Origin: Verrucomicrobiota bacterium
GTDB taxonomy: Bacteria > Verrucomicrobiota > Lentisphaeria > JABSQK01 > JAJFLO01
Direction of reading: 5' to 3'
DNA: 64,000 bases
NCBI GenBank assembly: GCA_021772615.1
Contig: JAJFLQ010000064.1
Location: 1-64,000, forward strand
Each line of letters starts with the position of its first letter. Within the stretch, counting starts at the first letter, position 1. The position numbers and the translations under genes were made by a program. This document shows positions 1 to 8,227 of the stretch, one piece after another. The notes under the pieces were generated by a model. It saw nothing but the letters and a program-made list of their open reading frames with translations. It was not told the origin of the DNA and did not search any database.

Positions 1-994
1 GTGCGACACCACCGATAACTGTTCGCCACAGTATCAATCGGCTGCGACTCTTAAAGTCCGTCAGAGCGTGCGCCAACGGCTGTTCCGCATTGGTCTCGAT
101 GGCCCGGAGATGACGCAACACCCGCTGTAGTCCCCGGTTCCACTCCTCCTGAGAAACCCCGGAACCGGCAGCGATCAGGGTCCCGGCATATAGTCGGCGC
201 CGCATGTCGTCGAAGATGTTGAAGGCCTCGCCGGATACCCGAATGGCTTCGCTGACATTACCGATGGCCGCGGTGTCGGATAGGCCATCAAATGCGAGTT
301 GCCTTTCCGCCAATCTGATCAGGTCACGGCGTCGTTGCGCGAGGCATCTGATGAATACCAGTCGCGTCTGGTCGGTAAGTCGAAACTCGCCGCCGCGGAC
401 AATCTCATCGAGAATCACGGCTTCTTCAATCGTAAGGGCGATGAGGTGCTCGACCATCCGTCGCACCACGAATTGATGGTAATAGAGAAATTCCTCGCTA
501 TCGACAGGCGCGAGGAGCAGCAACCCGAGATTTTCGAGAGCGAACGAGACATTCTTAAAGCTTTCAACCCAAATCGACGGAAACTCAGGAAGTGCCGCTT
601 CGAGCTGCACGAGTTCCCGATAGGCATGCTCGATGTTGGACAATTCCGTGATGTCGGCGCCCAGATCATCCCGAACGGCATGAATGAATTGTTCCATGAG
701 TACCGCGTTCGCTGTAGCCAGCGCACGGAATTCCGCCAGGGCTTCGGGATCGTTTTCTCCGTCGCCGATCACTTGCAGTCCCAGGAAGAGCTCCCGATTG
801 AGGCGGGACTCGATCTGGCGGTACTCTCCGATGAGGGCGTTTACACGGTCCAGACGCGACGCCTTTTTCGAGTTCCGGATCACATCCCCCAATTCCCTGA
901 ATCCGAAGACGCATAGCAGCAATACCGGAATGCTGAAACCGGCAATCAGCAGCCAGCGGACCTGAATGTTTACTCGTGCCGTGAAATCATGCAT
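1..994 (-). CDS. Membrane sensor protein, N-terminal part (probable histidine kinase; runs off the window)
   Basis: An uninterrupted reading frame runs from an ATG at 994 to the window edge (331 codons). The protein starts MHDFTARVNIQVRWLLIAG, followed by a hydrophobic segment (about residues 13-30) that acts as signal anchor. Then comes about 280 residues of charged, mostly helical sequence, as in four-helix periplasmic sensor domains, and a second hydrophobic stretch appears to begin at the window edge. The two-membrane-segment layout and the position behind a YfiR-like gene and a TonB receptor fit the known trio YfiR / TonB receptor / sensor kinase. The kinase domain itself is outside the window, so a chemoreceptor or diguanylate cyclase output cannot be excluded. 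It lies 36 bp after the receptor gene and is probably cotranscribed. Confidence 0.72.
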   Translation of the reverse strand, partial: MHDFTARVNIQVRWLLIAGFSIPVLLLCVFGFRELGDVIRNSKKASRLDRVNALIGEYRQIESRLNRELFLGLQVIGDGENDPEALAEFRALATANAVLMEQFIHAVRDDLGADITELSNIEHAYRELVQLEAALPEFPSIWVESFKNVSFALENLGLLLLAPVDSEEFLYYHQFVVRRMVEHLIALTIEEAVILDEIVRGGEFRLTDQTRLVFIRCLAQRRRDLIRLAERQLAFDGLSDTAAIGNVSEAIRVSGEAFNIFDDMRRRLYAGTLIAAGSGVSQEEWNRGLQRVLRHLRAIETNAEQPLAHALTDFKSRSRLILWRTVIGGVA

Positions 995-1029
995 AAACCA
1001 GGTATCCGGGAACCGCATGAAGGCGCGAT

Positions 1030-3087
1030 TCAGAATCGATGATGAACAGTGACCAGAATGGTTCGTTCCAGCTTATTTCCTCCAGCGAGCGTCGTCCCCG
1101 AAACCCCCGTAATCGGCAGCTCGGGGCGTTCGACGTGCTCGTCGACCAGATTATAGACATCCAGCGAGAGAAACGTTTCTTCAAATAACCGGTAGCCTAG
1201 ACGGGCGTTTACTATGGTGTAAAGATCCGTGTGGGCGTTGCGGCGGGAATCAATCACATCGGCTACCGAACCCGAATAATCCGTACTGCTGACGACATGG
1301 ACATCGGTATCGACTTCCCAGCGACCGCGGGTATACGACAGACCCATACTGACCTTGTGCCGGGGCTGGGTATTCTCGAAATCGATGAAATGATCCGGTA
1401 AATCATCCGGGTCGTCCGTGATCCTGATGAGCGAGTAGCCCGCAAACCATTTCAGCTCCTCAACCAGCAGCATGCCGTCGGCGGCCAGTTCCAATCCGTA
1501 CGCCTCAGACTCGCCGACGTTCTCGAAGGTCAGGTCGCTGACGGCGCCGCCGTTCCCGCCGAAGACGCCAAGCGTGCGGACAGTCGGCTGGATGACATCC
1601 TCGAGACGTTGGTAAAATATAGTACCTTCGATGTTGATGTGGGTCCGGGGGAAGGAACGCTGATGGCCCAGCTCGATGGTCAAATTCGACTCCGGATCCA
1701 GCCTGGGATTGCCATAAAACTCAATGGCGGGGAAGGCGCTCGACTGTCCCAGTTCGATCAGACTCGGAATATGCAGGCCGCGCGCTACCGAAAGGCGATA
1801 GGAGACTGCGGGTTCCGGCCGAAACAGCAACGAACTGTTGAAGCTGTACTCCCGCTCCTGTCGTTCGTAGTCATCGGGTGTAATGGACAAAAACGTGTCG
1901 CTGACGGCGGAATTGCCGCTTTGGTTGGTATCCCAGCAATCCAGCCGCACTGCATTTGTCAGTGAAACGTTATCGTGAACCTTCCAGACCCACGTGCCGT
2001 TCAAGGAAAAAATATCCATATCGAATTCGCCTTTCGGCAGCCCCAGAAATTCGCCTTTCAGTGAGTTCTCGCGATATTCCGTACCGACGAGAAAAGAATG
2101 CCGGGCACCCAGCATAAATAGATTCCGTAGCTTCAACACCGTCAGGCGATTGCTACTGTCGAGGCCGCCGCCGGTCCGAAATCCGAAATCGAGGTCGTTG
2201 TGATAGACCTCTGCGGTCCAGTTTCCGAAATCGGGCGAATCATACGAATACAACAACCGGTAGTGTCGGGTGGTGCTTTCCATTTTTGTCGGCGCATAAT
2301 ACGGCGTCGTCATGTCGCCGTCATTGTCATTGATTCCAGTTTCCAGTCGCAGGCTCGAACGGTCCGAAATCTTGTATACACCGTCGAGATTGAACGCGGC
2401 CTTGTCCGTCGCCGCATCTTCTTCGGGCAACGATGAAGCAGCGTCACGCGAGAATCCGTCGAATCGGAGAGATCCGCCCGAGAGCCGGAACGCGGTTTTA
2501 TCGCCGGCTTTAAACGTGGTCGTCAACGAACCCTCGTAATGCCGTTGTTCGCCGAACCGCGCTTCAACGACATCGATGTCATCGAACAGCGGATTGAAGG
2601 TGATGATATTGACGACACCGGATGCGGCGTTGAACCCGAACAACGAAGAATTCGGACCGCGCACCACCTCGATTTGCTTCACTTCAGCCAGTTGCACGGG
2701 AAAGCTGTGCCACATCGTCATGCCGAAATTATCCATGTAGACCTGACGGCCGTTAATGAGGACCAACAGGCGATTGGACAGCGGTTGGTTGTAACCGCGA
2801 ATATTGACGTCGGCATGACCATTGAAATTCCTGGATACGTCTACGCCCACGAGGCGGCGAAGCAACTCGGGTATATCTATCGCGCCGCTTCGTCGAATGT
2901 CCTCGGTCGAGATAATGTCCATCGATACAGGCGCTTCGGATACCCGTTGCGGTTGCCCGGTGGCACTGGTGGTCACCGGCTCGCCAAAGACACGTTCGAG
3001 ACCGGTGTAGTCGATCTCGGTGGCGGAAGTGGAACCCGCTAGCACCATGCACGGCAACAATACCTTCATCTTCTTCCCGAAATTCAT
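1030..3087 (-). CDS. TonB-dependent outer-membrane receptor
   Basis: 685 residues. A short signal peptide (residues 1-22, MKVLLPCMVLAGSTSA core) is followed by a plug domain. The plug shows the segments ELLRRLVGVDVSR, VNIRGYNQ, LVLINGRQVYMDN, IEVVRGPNSSLFG and ASGVVNIIT, all typical of the family. The rest is a 22-strand-type barrel ending in the outer-membrane terminal phenylalanine (TVHHRF). It imports an unknown ligand using TonB energy, or acts as a ligand-sensing receptor for the neighbouring YfiR-like and sensor genes. I see no recognisable siderophore or cobalamin signature. It lies 16 bp downstream of the YfiR-like gene in the same transcription unit. Confidence 0.93.
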   Translation of the reverse strand: MNFGKKMKVLLPCMVLAGSTSATEIDYTGLERVFGEPVTTSATGQPQRVSEAPVSMDIISTEDIRRSGAIDIPELLRRLVGVDVSRNFNGHADVNIRGYNQPLSNRLLVLINGRQVYMDNFGMTMWHSFPVQLAEVKQIEVVRGPNSSLFGFNAASGVVNIITFNPLFDDIDVVEARFGEQRHYEGSLTTTFKAGDKTAFRLSGGSLRFDGFSRDAASSLPEEDAATDKAAFNLDGVYKISDRSSLRLETGINDNDGDMTTPYYAPTKMESTTRHYRLLYSYDSPDFGNWTAEVYHNDLDFGFRTGGGLDSSNRLTVLKLRNLFMLGARHSFLVGTEYRENSLKGEFLGLPKGEFDMDIFSLNGTWVWKVHDNVSLTNAVRLDCWDTNQSGNSAVSDTFLSITPDDYERQEREYSFNSSLLFRPEPAVSYRLSVARGLHIPSLIELGQSSAFPAIEFYGNPRLDPESNLTIELGHQRSFPRTHINIEGTIFYQRLEDVIQPTVRTLGVFGGNGGAVSDLTFENVGESEAYGLELAADGMLLVEELKWFAGYSLIRITDDPDDLPDHFIDFENTQPRHKVSMGLSYTRGRWEVDTDVHVVSSTDYSGSVADVIDSRRNAHTDLYTIVNARLGYRLFEETFLSLDVYNLVDEHVERPELPITGVSGTTLAGGNKLERTILVTVHHRF

Positions 3088-3103
3088 GTCCTAATCCTCG
3101 AGT

Positions 3104-3649
3104 TTACAATTGTTTGACCATATACTTGAATGCGGCATCCACGTCGAACCCGAGGGCGCGCAGGGTCCGTTGATTCAAATAGATTTCGACGCCGGAACGG
3201 GTATTCAGCCCGAGAATGCAGCATGGTGCTTTGACTGCAGCCGCGTCGGTGCTGAACGTAAAGATTCTGTTACGAAGCGCGAAGTCATAGATCTTCTGGT
3301 AATGTTTGTCGACGCCGTGTGGAACGTAGATATAGTGAACATCCGCGTGGTCCTCGAGTCCGGAGATCTCGATCAGACGCCCGTGGAGCGACACGTTCAT
3401 TTGTGATGCGGTTGACCGAAGGCGGGCCAGGAATGCTTTGGCTTCCGTTGCGGATACCGTGTTCGTCTCGTCATAGGCGACGCCAACAACGGCGCCGGTG
3501 CTGCCCGCCGCCTTCATGCCCCGAATAAAATGTCGCGCATTAAAGAACACCTCAGTATCGCGATGTAACGGTGATTCGCCACTAGCCGCCTCGCAGGCGC
3601 ATAGTACAGCGACTATAACCAACAGGGCTCGCGGCGGACGAACCGGCAT
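3104..3649 (-). CDS. YfiR/HmsC-like (DUF4154) periplasmic protein
   Basis: The C-terminal 110 residues match the YfiR family pattern: a Rossmann-like segment (VHYIYVPHG), then FALRNRIFTFSTD, a loop with two cysteines (APCCILGLNTRSG) and the family-typical ending VEIYLNQRTLRALGFDVDA. The start at 3649 gives a clear signal peptide (MPVRPPRALLVIVAVLCAC). Longer starts at 3715 (ATG) and 3796 (TTG) are in frame, but the TTG overlaps a good -35 box (TTGACA), so it is less likely. Known YfiR proteins bind and repress a membrane diguanylate cyclase. Here the genetic partners are a TonB receptor and a membrane sensor, so it may pass an outer-membrane signal to that sensor (inference). Confidence 0.78.
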   Translation of the reverse strand: MPVRPPRALLVIVAVLCACEAASGESPLHRDTEVFFNARHFIRGMKAAGSTGAVVGVAYDETNTVSATEAKAFLARLRSTASQMNVSLHGRLIEISGLEDHADVHYIYVPHGVDKHYQKIYDFALRNRIFTFSTDAAAVKAPCCILGLNTRSGVEIYLNQRTLRALGFDVDAAFKYMVKQL

Positions 3650-3768
3650 TCGGCTCGGCGTGTGTTCCAGGTCATTGCTCGCTGGCAACATGATCCTTCG
3701 ATGTGTGACGTTCATATCGTTACCGGGGTTTAGTGTAACGCAGAAATCCGGGTCTTCTGGACCCAGAT

Positions 3769-3796
3769 TCTTTACATCAGCGGTATCCCTTGTCAA
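3769..3796 (-). promoter_or_regulatory. Candidate sigma70 promoter for the YfiR/TonB unit
   Basis: On the minus strand a perfect TTGACA (3796-3791) is followed after 16 bp by TAAAGA (3774-3769), a poor -10 box with three of six matches. Transcription would begin near 3762 and exclude the TTG start codon at 3796. This is weak evidence, from the -35 box and its position only. Confidence 0.25.
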
Positions 3797-3934
3797 ACCA
3801 TACAGACCGACAGGTTCTTGTAATCGAAACGGTTACCGGCTCGGTGTAGCCTATCATGCAAAATGCCAATTGCAGCTCTCCGGGGTGAAACATGTTGTAT
3901 ATGTGAATCTTACATGCATTTGTCGGAAGGTGAT

Positions 3935-3955
3935 GAGTCGTTTGAACGACGACTC
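3935..3955. repeat. Small inverted repeat next to repeat copy 1
   Basis: GAGTCGT (3935-3941) and ACGACTC (3949-3955) form a perfect 7-bp stem with a 7-base loop, 13 bp from the 23-bp phased repeat. There is no T-tract, so it is not an intrinsic terminator. It may be part of the regulatory region or a processing hairpin after the upstream kinase gene. Confidence 0.35.
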
Positions 3956-3967
3956 GGAAGGTGCACG

Positions 3968-4002
3968 TGTACCAAAGGGTATACTGCCGCTGTACCAAAG
4001 CG
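3968..4002. promoter_or_regulatory. 23-bp phased direct repeat, copy 1 (candidate operator/UAS)
   Basis: Two half sites, TGTACCAAAGGG at 3968 and TGTACCAAAGCG at 3991, start exactly 23 bp apart, about two helical turns. Preceding bases AAGGTGCACG closely match those before copy 2 (AAGGTGCGCG). The element sits in the 247-bp gap between the end of the nitrogen-sensing unit and the start of the YfiR/TonB unit, about 250 bp upstream of the latter's ATG at 3715. Matching copies are at 14878 and 30547. Confidence 0.6.
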
Positions 4003-4043
4003 TTAGGTGGCCGCCGCCGCATGACAGTGAAGCCGGTATACGA

Positions 4044-5615
4044 TCAGCGCTCGATCGAGGCTGCGTTGGCGGCCATGGGTAAGCGGACGAAGAACGTACT
4101 GCCGACGCCGGGTTGTGATTCGACCCAGACCGTCCCGCCCAGTAAATTCACGGCTTTTCGCACGATAGCCAACCCGATTCCTGTACCCTGATAATCGGTG
4201 TCGCTTACCAGGCGCTGAAAAATATTGAACACGTCGTCGTACATGCCGGAATCTATTCCGGTTCCGTTATCGGTAACCGACAACACACAAAAACCGGTCT
4301 CGGCTCGCCATGAAAACGTGACCTGCGGCTTGACGCCCTCGTCACAATACGTCAGGGCATTGTCCAGCAAATTGGCAATAATCTGCTCGAACAACGACAA
4401 TTCGCCGGGCAGATCCGGAATGTCTTCGGGGAAGCTCACCGTAGCGTGGCGCTCCTTGATGACCTTGTCGAATTCACGACGAATATTCCGAAAAATTTCC
4501 GCGAGCGACACCATATCCCCGCCGTGGTTGCCGTACGTCAACTTGGAGTATGTCAAAAGGTCGTCGATAAGACGTTCCATACGTACAGCACCCAATATGA
4601 CATAGTCGAGATACTGCCGACCCTTGTCGTCTAGGGTCTCACGGCTGGTAGAATTCAGAATATGTGCGAATCCGCGAATGGCGCGCAGCGGCGCTCGCAG
4701 ATCGTGGGACACGGCATAAGCGAACCCCTTCAGCTCGTGATTCGCCGTCGCCAGATGTTTGGTTCGCTGCAAAACACGCTCCTCCAATTCAGCGTTGATC
4801 TGTCGCAATTTCTCCTCAGCATCCTGGGTTTCGGTGATATCCATTATCTGTGCGATAAAAACCACTCTGGTCGCGATAGAGCTGTACTGCAGTTTTACGC
4901 GCACCGGATACCGGCTGCCGTCCCGACGCAGGTGGCTGGTGTCAAATCTCACCGCCTCGGTGGCGCCGGCGCGCAAGGGCGCGATCAGGTGATCGAACGT
5001 GGTCCTCGTATAGTCCGGCTCCACATCCAGCGGTGTCTTGTGCGCGAGTTCGTCCATTGAATATCCAAGGTTCTCTCGCGCGGCGCGATTCACCGTAATG
5101 AACTGCAGCGTGGTGGGATCAAACATGTAGATCTCAGTGGGAAGGTCTTCGATAATCCGGCGGAGATCGGCAGCCTCGGCCTCCGCGTTCCTGATCTCGG
5201 ACATATCCTGCAATACGCCAATCACTACGGCTGTTTCGCCGTCGCCATGGGCTTGTATCACGAACTTGTCGCGAATCCATTTGACATGATCGTTGTGATC
5301 CAGCATGCGGTACTCAATCTCGCCCGATGAATATGCTTTGCCCACGCTATCCTTGGCGGCAGCGACCCGTTCCCGGTCATGCGGATGAATACGCGCCTGA
5401 AAAAATTGGCGATCATCGATGCACCGTGAGGGAGGAAATCCGAGGACATCGATGATCTGCGGGCCAATGGAGCGGAGCCGGCCGCAGGCATTGAGGTCGG
5501 CGGTATAAAAGACGCCGGGCATATGCTCGATCAGCAACCGAAAAACATCCTCGACGTGCGGCAGTGGGATCGGGAACGAGGCGGTGTTGCGTCGATGTGA
5601 GTGAATCTCAGCCAT
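4044..5615 (-). CDS. Soluble PAS-PAS sensor histidine kinase
   Basis: 523 residues without a membrane segment. PAS 1 is at about 22-142 and PAS 2 at about 148-265, followed by a coiled coil (265-295) with the phytochrome-kinase-like linker LEERVLQRTKHL. The HisKA box is SHDLRAPLRAI (phosphoacceptor His304). The HATPase domain has the N box (QIIANLLDNALTY), G1 (DNGTGID) and G2 (GTGIGLAI). This SHDLRAPLR subfamily usually works with Rcp1-like single-domain regulators, and one is encoded directly upstream (5671-6138). It is the last gene of the Amt/UrtA transcription unit, so it probably contributes a cytoplasmic input. Confidence 0.93.
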   Translation of the reverse strand: MAEIHSHRRNTASFPIPLPHVEDVFRLLIEHMPGVFYTADLNACGRLRSIGPQIIDVLGFPPSRCIDDRQFFQARIHPHDRERVAAAKDSVGKAYSSGEIEYRMLDHNDHVKWIRDKFVIQAHGDGETAVVIGVLQDMSEIRNAEAEAADLRRIIEDLPTEIYMFDPTTLQFITVNRAARENLGYSMDELAHKTPLDVEPDYTRTTFDHLIAPLRAGATEAVRFDTSHLRRDGSRYPVRVKLQYSSIATRVVFIAQIMDITETQDAEEKLRQINAELEERVLQRTKHLATANHELKGFAYAVSHDLRAPLRAIRGFAHILNSTSRETLDDKGRQYLDYVILGAVRMERLIDDLLTYSKLTYGNHGGDMVSLAEIFRNIRREFDKVIKERHATVSFPEDIPDLPGELSLFEQIIANLLDNALTYCDEGVKPQVTFSWRAETGFCVLSVTDNGTGIDSGMYDDVFNIFQRLVSDTDYQGTGIGLAIVRKAVNLLGGTVWVESQPGVGSTFFVRLPMAANAASIER

Positions 5616-5670
5616 TAAGGTATGCGAGCCCCGTAATCGGGCGCAGGACGTCGACCGCCGTCTCTATCAT

Positions 5671-6138
5671 TCACGACGAACCATCCAGTGGCGGTTCGAC
5701 GTTTAACGTCAGCCAATATGACTGGATCTCCTCGATGACGCGGGTGAAGCCGTCGAAGGCTACGGGCTTGATCAGATAGCTGTTGGCGCCTTCGTCATAG
5801 CAGTTGGCGCGGTCGAACTCCTCTGCGGATGAGGTCAGGACAATCACCGGAATGCGCTTCAACAGGGGCGCTGCCTTCAGCTGTTTGAGAACCTCGATCC
5901 CGCTGAGACCCGGCAATTTCAGGTCGAGGAGAATCAGGTCCGGTATGGGATTCAGGTTCGGATCTTCATACGCTCCGCGATGAAACAGGTAATCGAGGGC
6001 TTCCGGGCCGGTTTTCGCAACGTGCACCCGGTTTGTTAGCCTGGCATTCTTGAATGCGTGAAGCGTTAACTCGATGTCCAAGTGGCGGTCTTCTACCAGG
6101 AGGATCACGGCTTCTTTCAATTTTTTCTTGTTTTTCAT
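5671..6138 (-). CDS. Rcp1-like single-domain response regulator
   Basis: A stand-alone receiver domain. In the longer GTG-start numbering the residues are acidic pair Glu18/Asp19, phosphoacceptor Asp74 in LILLDLKLPGLSG, Thr/Ser in VIVLTSS and Lys126 in SYLIKPV. The insertion RGAYEDPNLNPIPD before the acceptor strand is characteristic of Rcp1-type regulators, which serve phytochrome-like kinases. I prefer the ATG at 6138, preceded by GGGACG, over the in-frame GTG at 6144. It lies between two SHDLRAPLR-type kinases (6193-8214 and 4044-5615) and is the obvious shuttle between them. There is no output domain, so signalling is by protein contact or phosphorelay. Confidence 0.93.
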   Translation of the reverse strand: MKNKKKLKEAVILLVEDRHLDIELTLHAFKNARLTNRVHVAKTGPEALDYLFHRGAYEDPNLNPIPDLILLDLKLPGLSGIEVLKQLKAAPLLKRIPVIVLTSSAEEFDRANCYDEGANSYLIKPVAFDGFTRVIEEIQSYWLTLNVEPPLDGSS

Positions 6139-6192
6139 GAGCACGTCCCAGTTGGTTGTAATCGGGCGTTACACAGCCGTTTTTTCATATTC

Positions 6193-8214
6193 TTACCTGC
6201 GATGTTCGCCGTTTTCAATGTTCACGGGTGTGGCTCGACCGGAATCTCCATTCCGGTCGAGTTGCAACATTACAGAGAACGTGCTGCCGCTGCCGTAGGA
6301 TGATTGAATACGAACCTCACCGCCCAGCAGTCGGATGGACTTGCTGACGATTGCCAGTCCAATCCCGGATCCAGGGAAGTCGGCATCGGAATGCAGACGC
6401 TGAAAAATCTCGAAGATTAGGGTATGATACTCCGGACGGATGCCGATGCCGCTGTCGACGACGTCGACAGCAATATCATAGTCGACCGTGTGCGGGGCGT
6501 CAATCGTTTCGTTTGCAATCACGCCTGTGTCATCAGGTATACTTTTCGTGTGCTCGCGCCGCCAGCGCATCTCTACAATCGGCGGCTCGTCCGGTCGATG
6601 GTATGTGAGCGCGTTGCTCACGAGATTCAGAAAAGCCTGCTTCAGCAACACGGCGTTGCCGCGCACGACAGGTAAATCGCTGGCAACCGTCACGGTCGCA
6701 CCGGTGTCGGCGATCGTACCTGACAAGTCAGAGATAACGTCGTCCATAATATCTGCCAGCGGCACGGCTTCGAGGCAGAATGCATGTTTTCCCAGTTGCG
6801 CCAGCTTAAGCATGTCATCGATCAGTAATTCCATCTGATTTACTGCTTTCATGATATTACCGACGTATTTCCGGCCGTCGTCGTCGAAACTGTGATCATA
6901 TTTTCGCCGCAGAAGCTCTGTAAATCCTCCGATCGACCGCAAGGGCGCTCGGAGATCGTGCGAAACCGAATAGTTGAATGCCTCGAGTTCCTTATTGGTG
7001 CGCGCCAGCGACCCGGTCTGGTCCTCCAGCGTCGAGACGGTACAATTGATTTTTTCGGCCATACGATTAAACGCGCTCGCCAGCTCCCCGATTTCGTCGT
7101 TGCCGGGCCGCGCGATTCTGACGGCATGGTCACCGCAGGCAAAACGTCGGGTGGCTTCCGCGAGTTGCGGCAGCGGCGCGACGAGACGGCGGGAGATAAC
7201 AAAGGCAAGTGTGGTCGTCACCAGGCCGACTGTCAAACCGAGTAAGAGCGTCATTCGTGCGTATTCCACCAGCGGCGCCAATGCGTCGGAGCGGTTGATT
7301 TCGGCAATGCAGCTCCAGCCGGTCTCCCGTATCCGGGTCCAGATACCGAACACCGAATCGCCGCGGTACCCCTTGTATTCCGTTACCCTGGAACCGTCGT
7401 CGTCGTCACCATGATGTACGACGTCGTATACGGCGGTATCAGGAAAACCCGCTGTCCGCAGGGAGTGGCCGACGCTTGGGGCATCGTCTGCCTGAGGCTG
7501 GGACAGGCAAACGCCTTCGCTGTCGAGCAGGTAACAGGCCGAACCACTGATCGCTCGTGAGAACAGACTCGGCGGAAGGCACAGTTTGTGTAACTGCCGC
7601 GCATCGATCCGGATCACGATCACGGCGTAAACGCGGTCGAATTCCCGAACCGGACTGGCGAGCAGCAGGGTCGGCAACCTGGCAGCAAGCCGGTTCTTCG
7701 CGTCAGGCAGCATCACATCGGCCAAATGCATTGGCGACAACCAGAAGCCTTCGCTTCCATGCTGTGCAGCCTGGCGGCGCTGACTGGTATTCTCGGCACG
7801 GATTGAACCTTTGGCGCCGCTACTTATCACCTCCAGATTGTCGCTCCAGTGCAGCGTGATGTCCTGGATAAATGCGTAGGCTTCGAGCGTCTGGTAGAGT
7901 GCCCGATTCAATCGAAACAACGATAAGAACGAAGCCTCACTGTCCGCAGCTGCGTCACGCAATCGTTGGAGTTCGTCGACGATAGCGCGCTGTTCGCCGA
8001 GGTCCTCGGCTGCGTGACGCCACGTCACAACCTCGCGGCTCACGCGTGCCGCGGTTTCCTGCGATGACAGTATCAGGATGTCGCTCAAATGCCCCAGGTG
8101 ATGGTGTTTTAGGCTATGATACAACACCACACCAAACGTGGTCGTGACGAGCAGCACAACTGCAATGTGAAGTCCGACGACCTTGGTATGGAAGAATGAA
8201 AAAATGTTTCTCAT
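6193..8214 (-). CDS. Membrane-bound sensor histidine kinase (Cache-like sensor, HAMP)
   Basis: A start at the ATG at 8214 gives 673 residues. A longer frame to 8307 would overlap the upstream gene by 80 bp and adds no recognisable sequence. Transmembrane segment 1 is at about 12-34, a periplasmic double-Cache-like domain of about 285 residues follows, and transmembrane segment 2 is at about 321-341. Next come a HAMP domain (342-395), the HisKA box SHDLRAPLRSIGG (His about 419) and a HATPase with VSNALTYH, VDSGIGI and GSGIGLAI. It begins 13 bp after the UrtA-like binding-protein gene, so the binding protein is a likely periplasmic co-sensor. Confidence 0.92.
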   Translation of the reverse strand: MRNIFSFFHTKVVGLHIAVVLLVTTTFGVVLYHSLKHHHLGHLSDILILSSQETAARVSREVVTWRHAAEDLGEQRAIVDELQRLRDAAADSEASFLSLFRLNRALYQTLEAYAFIQDITLHWSDNLEVISSGAKGSIRAENTSQRRQAAQHGSEGFWLSPMHLADVMLPDAKNRLAARLPTLLLASPVREFDRVYAVIVIRIDARQLHKLCLPPSLFSRAISGSACYLLDSEGVCLSQPQADDAPSVGHSLRTAGFPDTAVYDVVHHGDDDDGSRVTEYKGYRGDSVFGIWTRIRETGWSCIAEINRSDALAPLVEYARMTLLLGLTVGLVTTTLAFVISRRLVAPLPQLAEATRRFACGDHAVRIARPGNDEIGELASAFNRMAEKINCTVSTLEDQTGSLARTNKELEAFNYSVSHDLRAPLRSIGGFTELLRRKYDHSFDDDGRKYVGNIMKAVNQMELLIDDMLKLAQLGKHAFCLEAVPLADIMDDVISDLSGTIADTGATVTVASDLPVVRGNAVLLKQAFLNLVSNALTYHRPDEPPIVEMRWRREHTKSIPDDTGVIANETIDAPHTVDYDIAVDVVDSGIGIRPEYHTLIFEIFQRLHSDADFPGSGIGLAIVSKSIRLLGGEVRIQSSYGSGSTFSVMLQLDRNGDSGRATPVNIENGEHRR

Positions 8215-8227
8215 GCTTTGGTCTGGC

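Noticed and set aside
3649..4000. Sigma54 (-24/-12) promoter near the YfiR unit
   Set aside because: No GG-N10-GC pair fits. The closest candidate (TTGGCATTTTGCATG) has wrong spacing.
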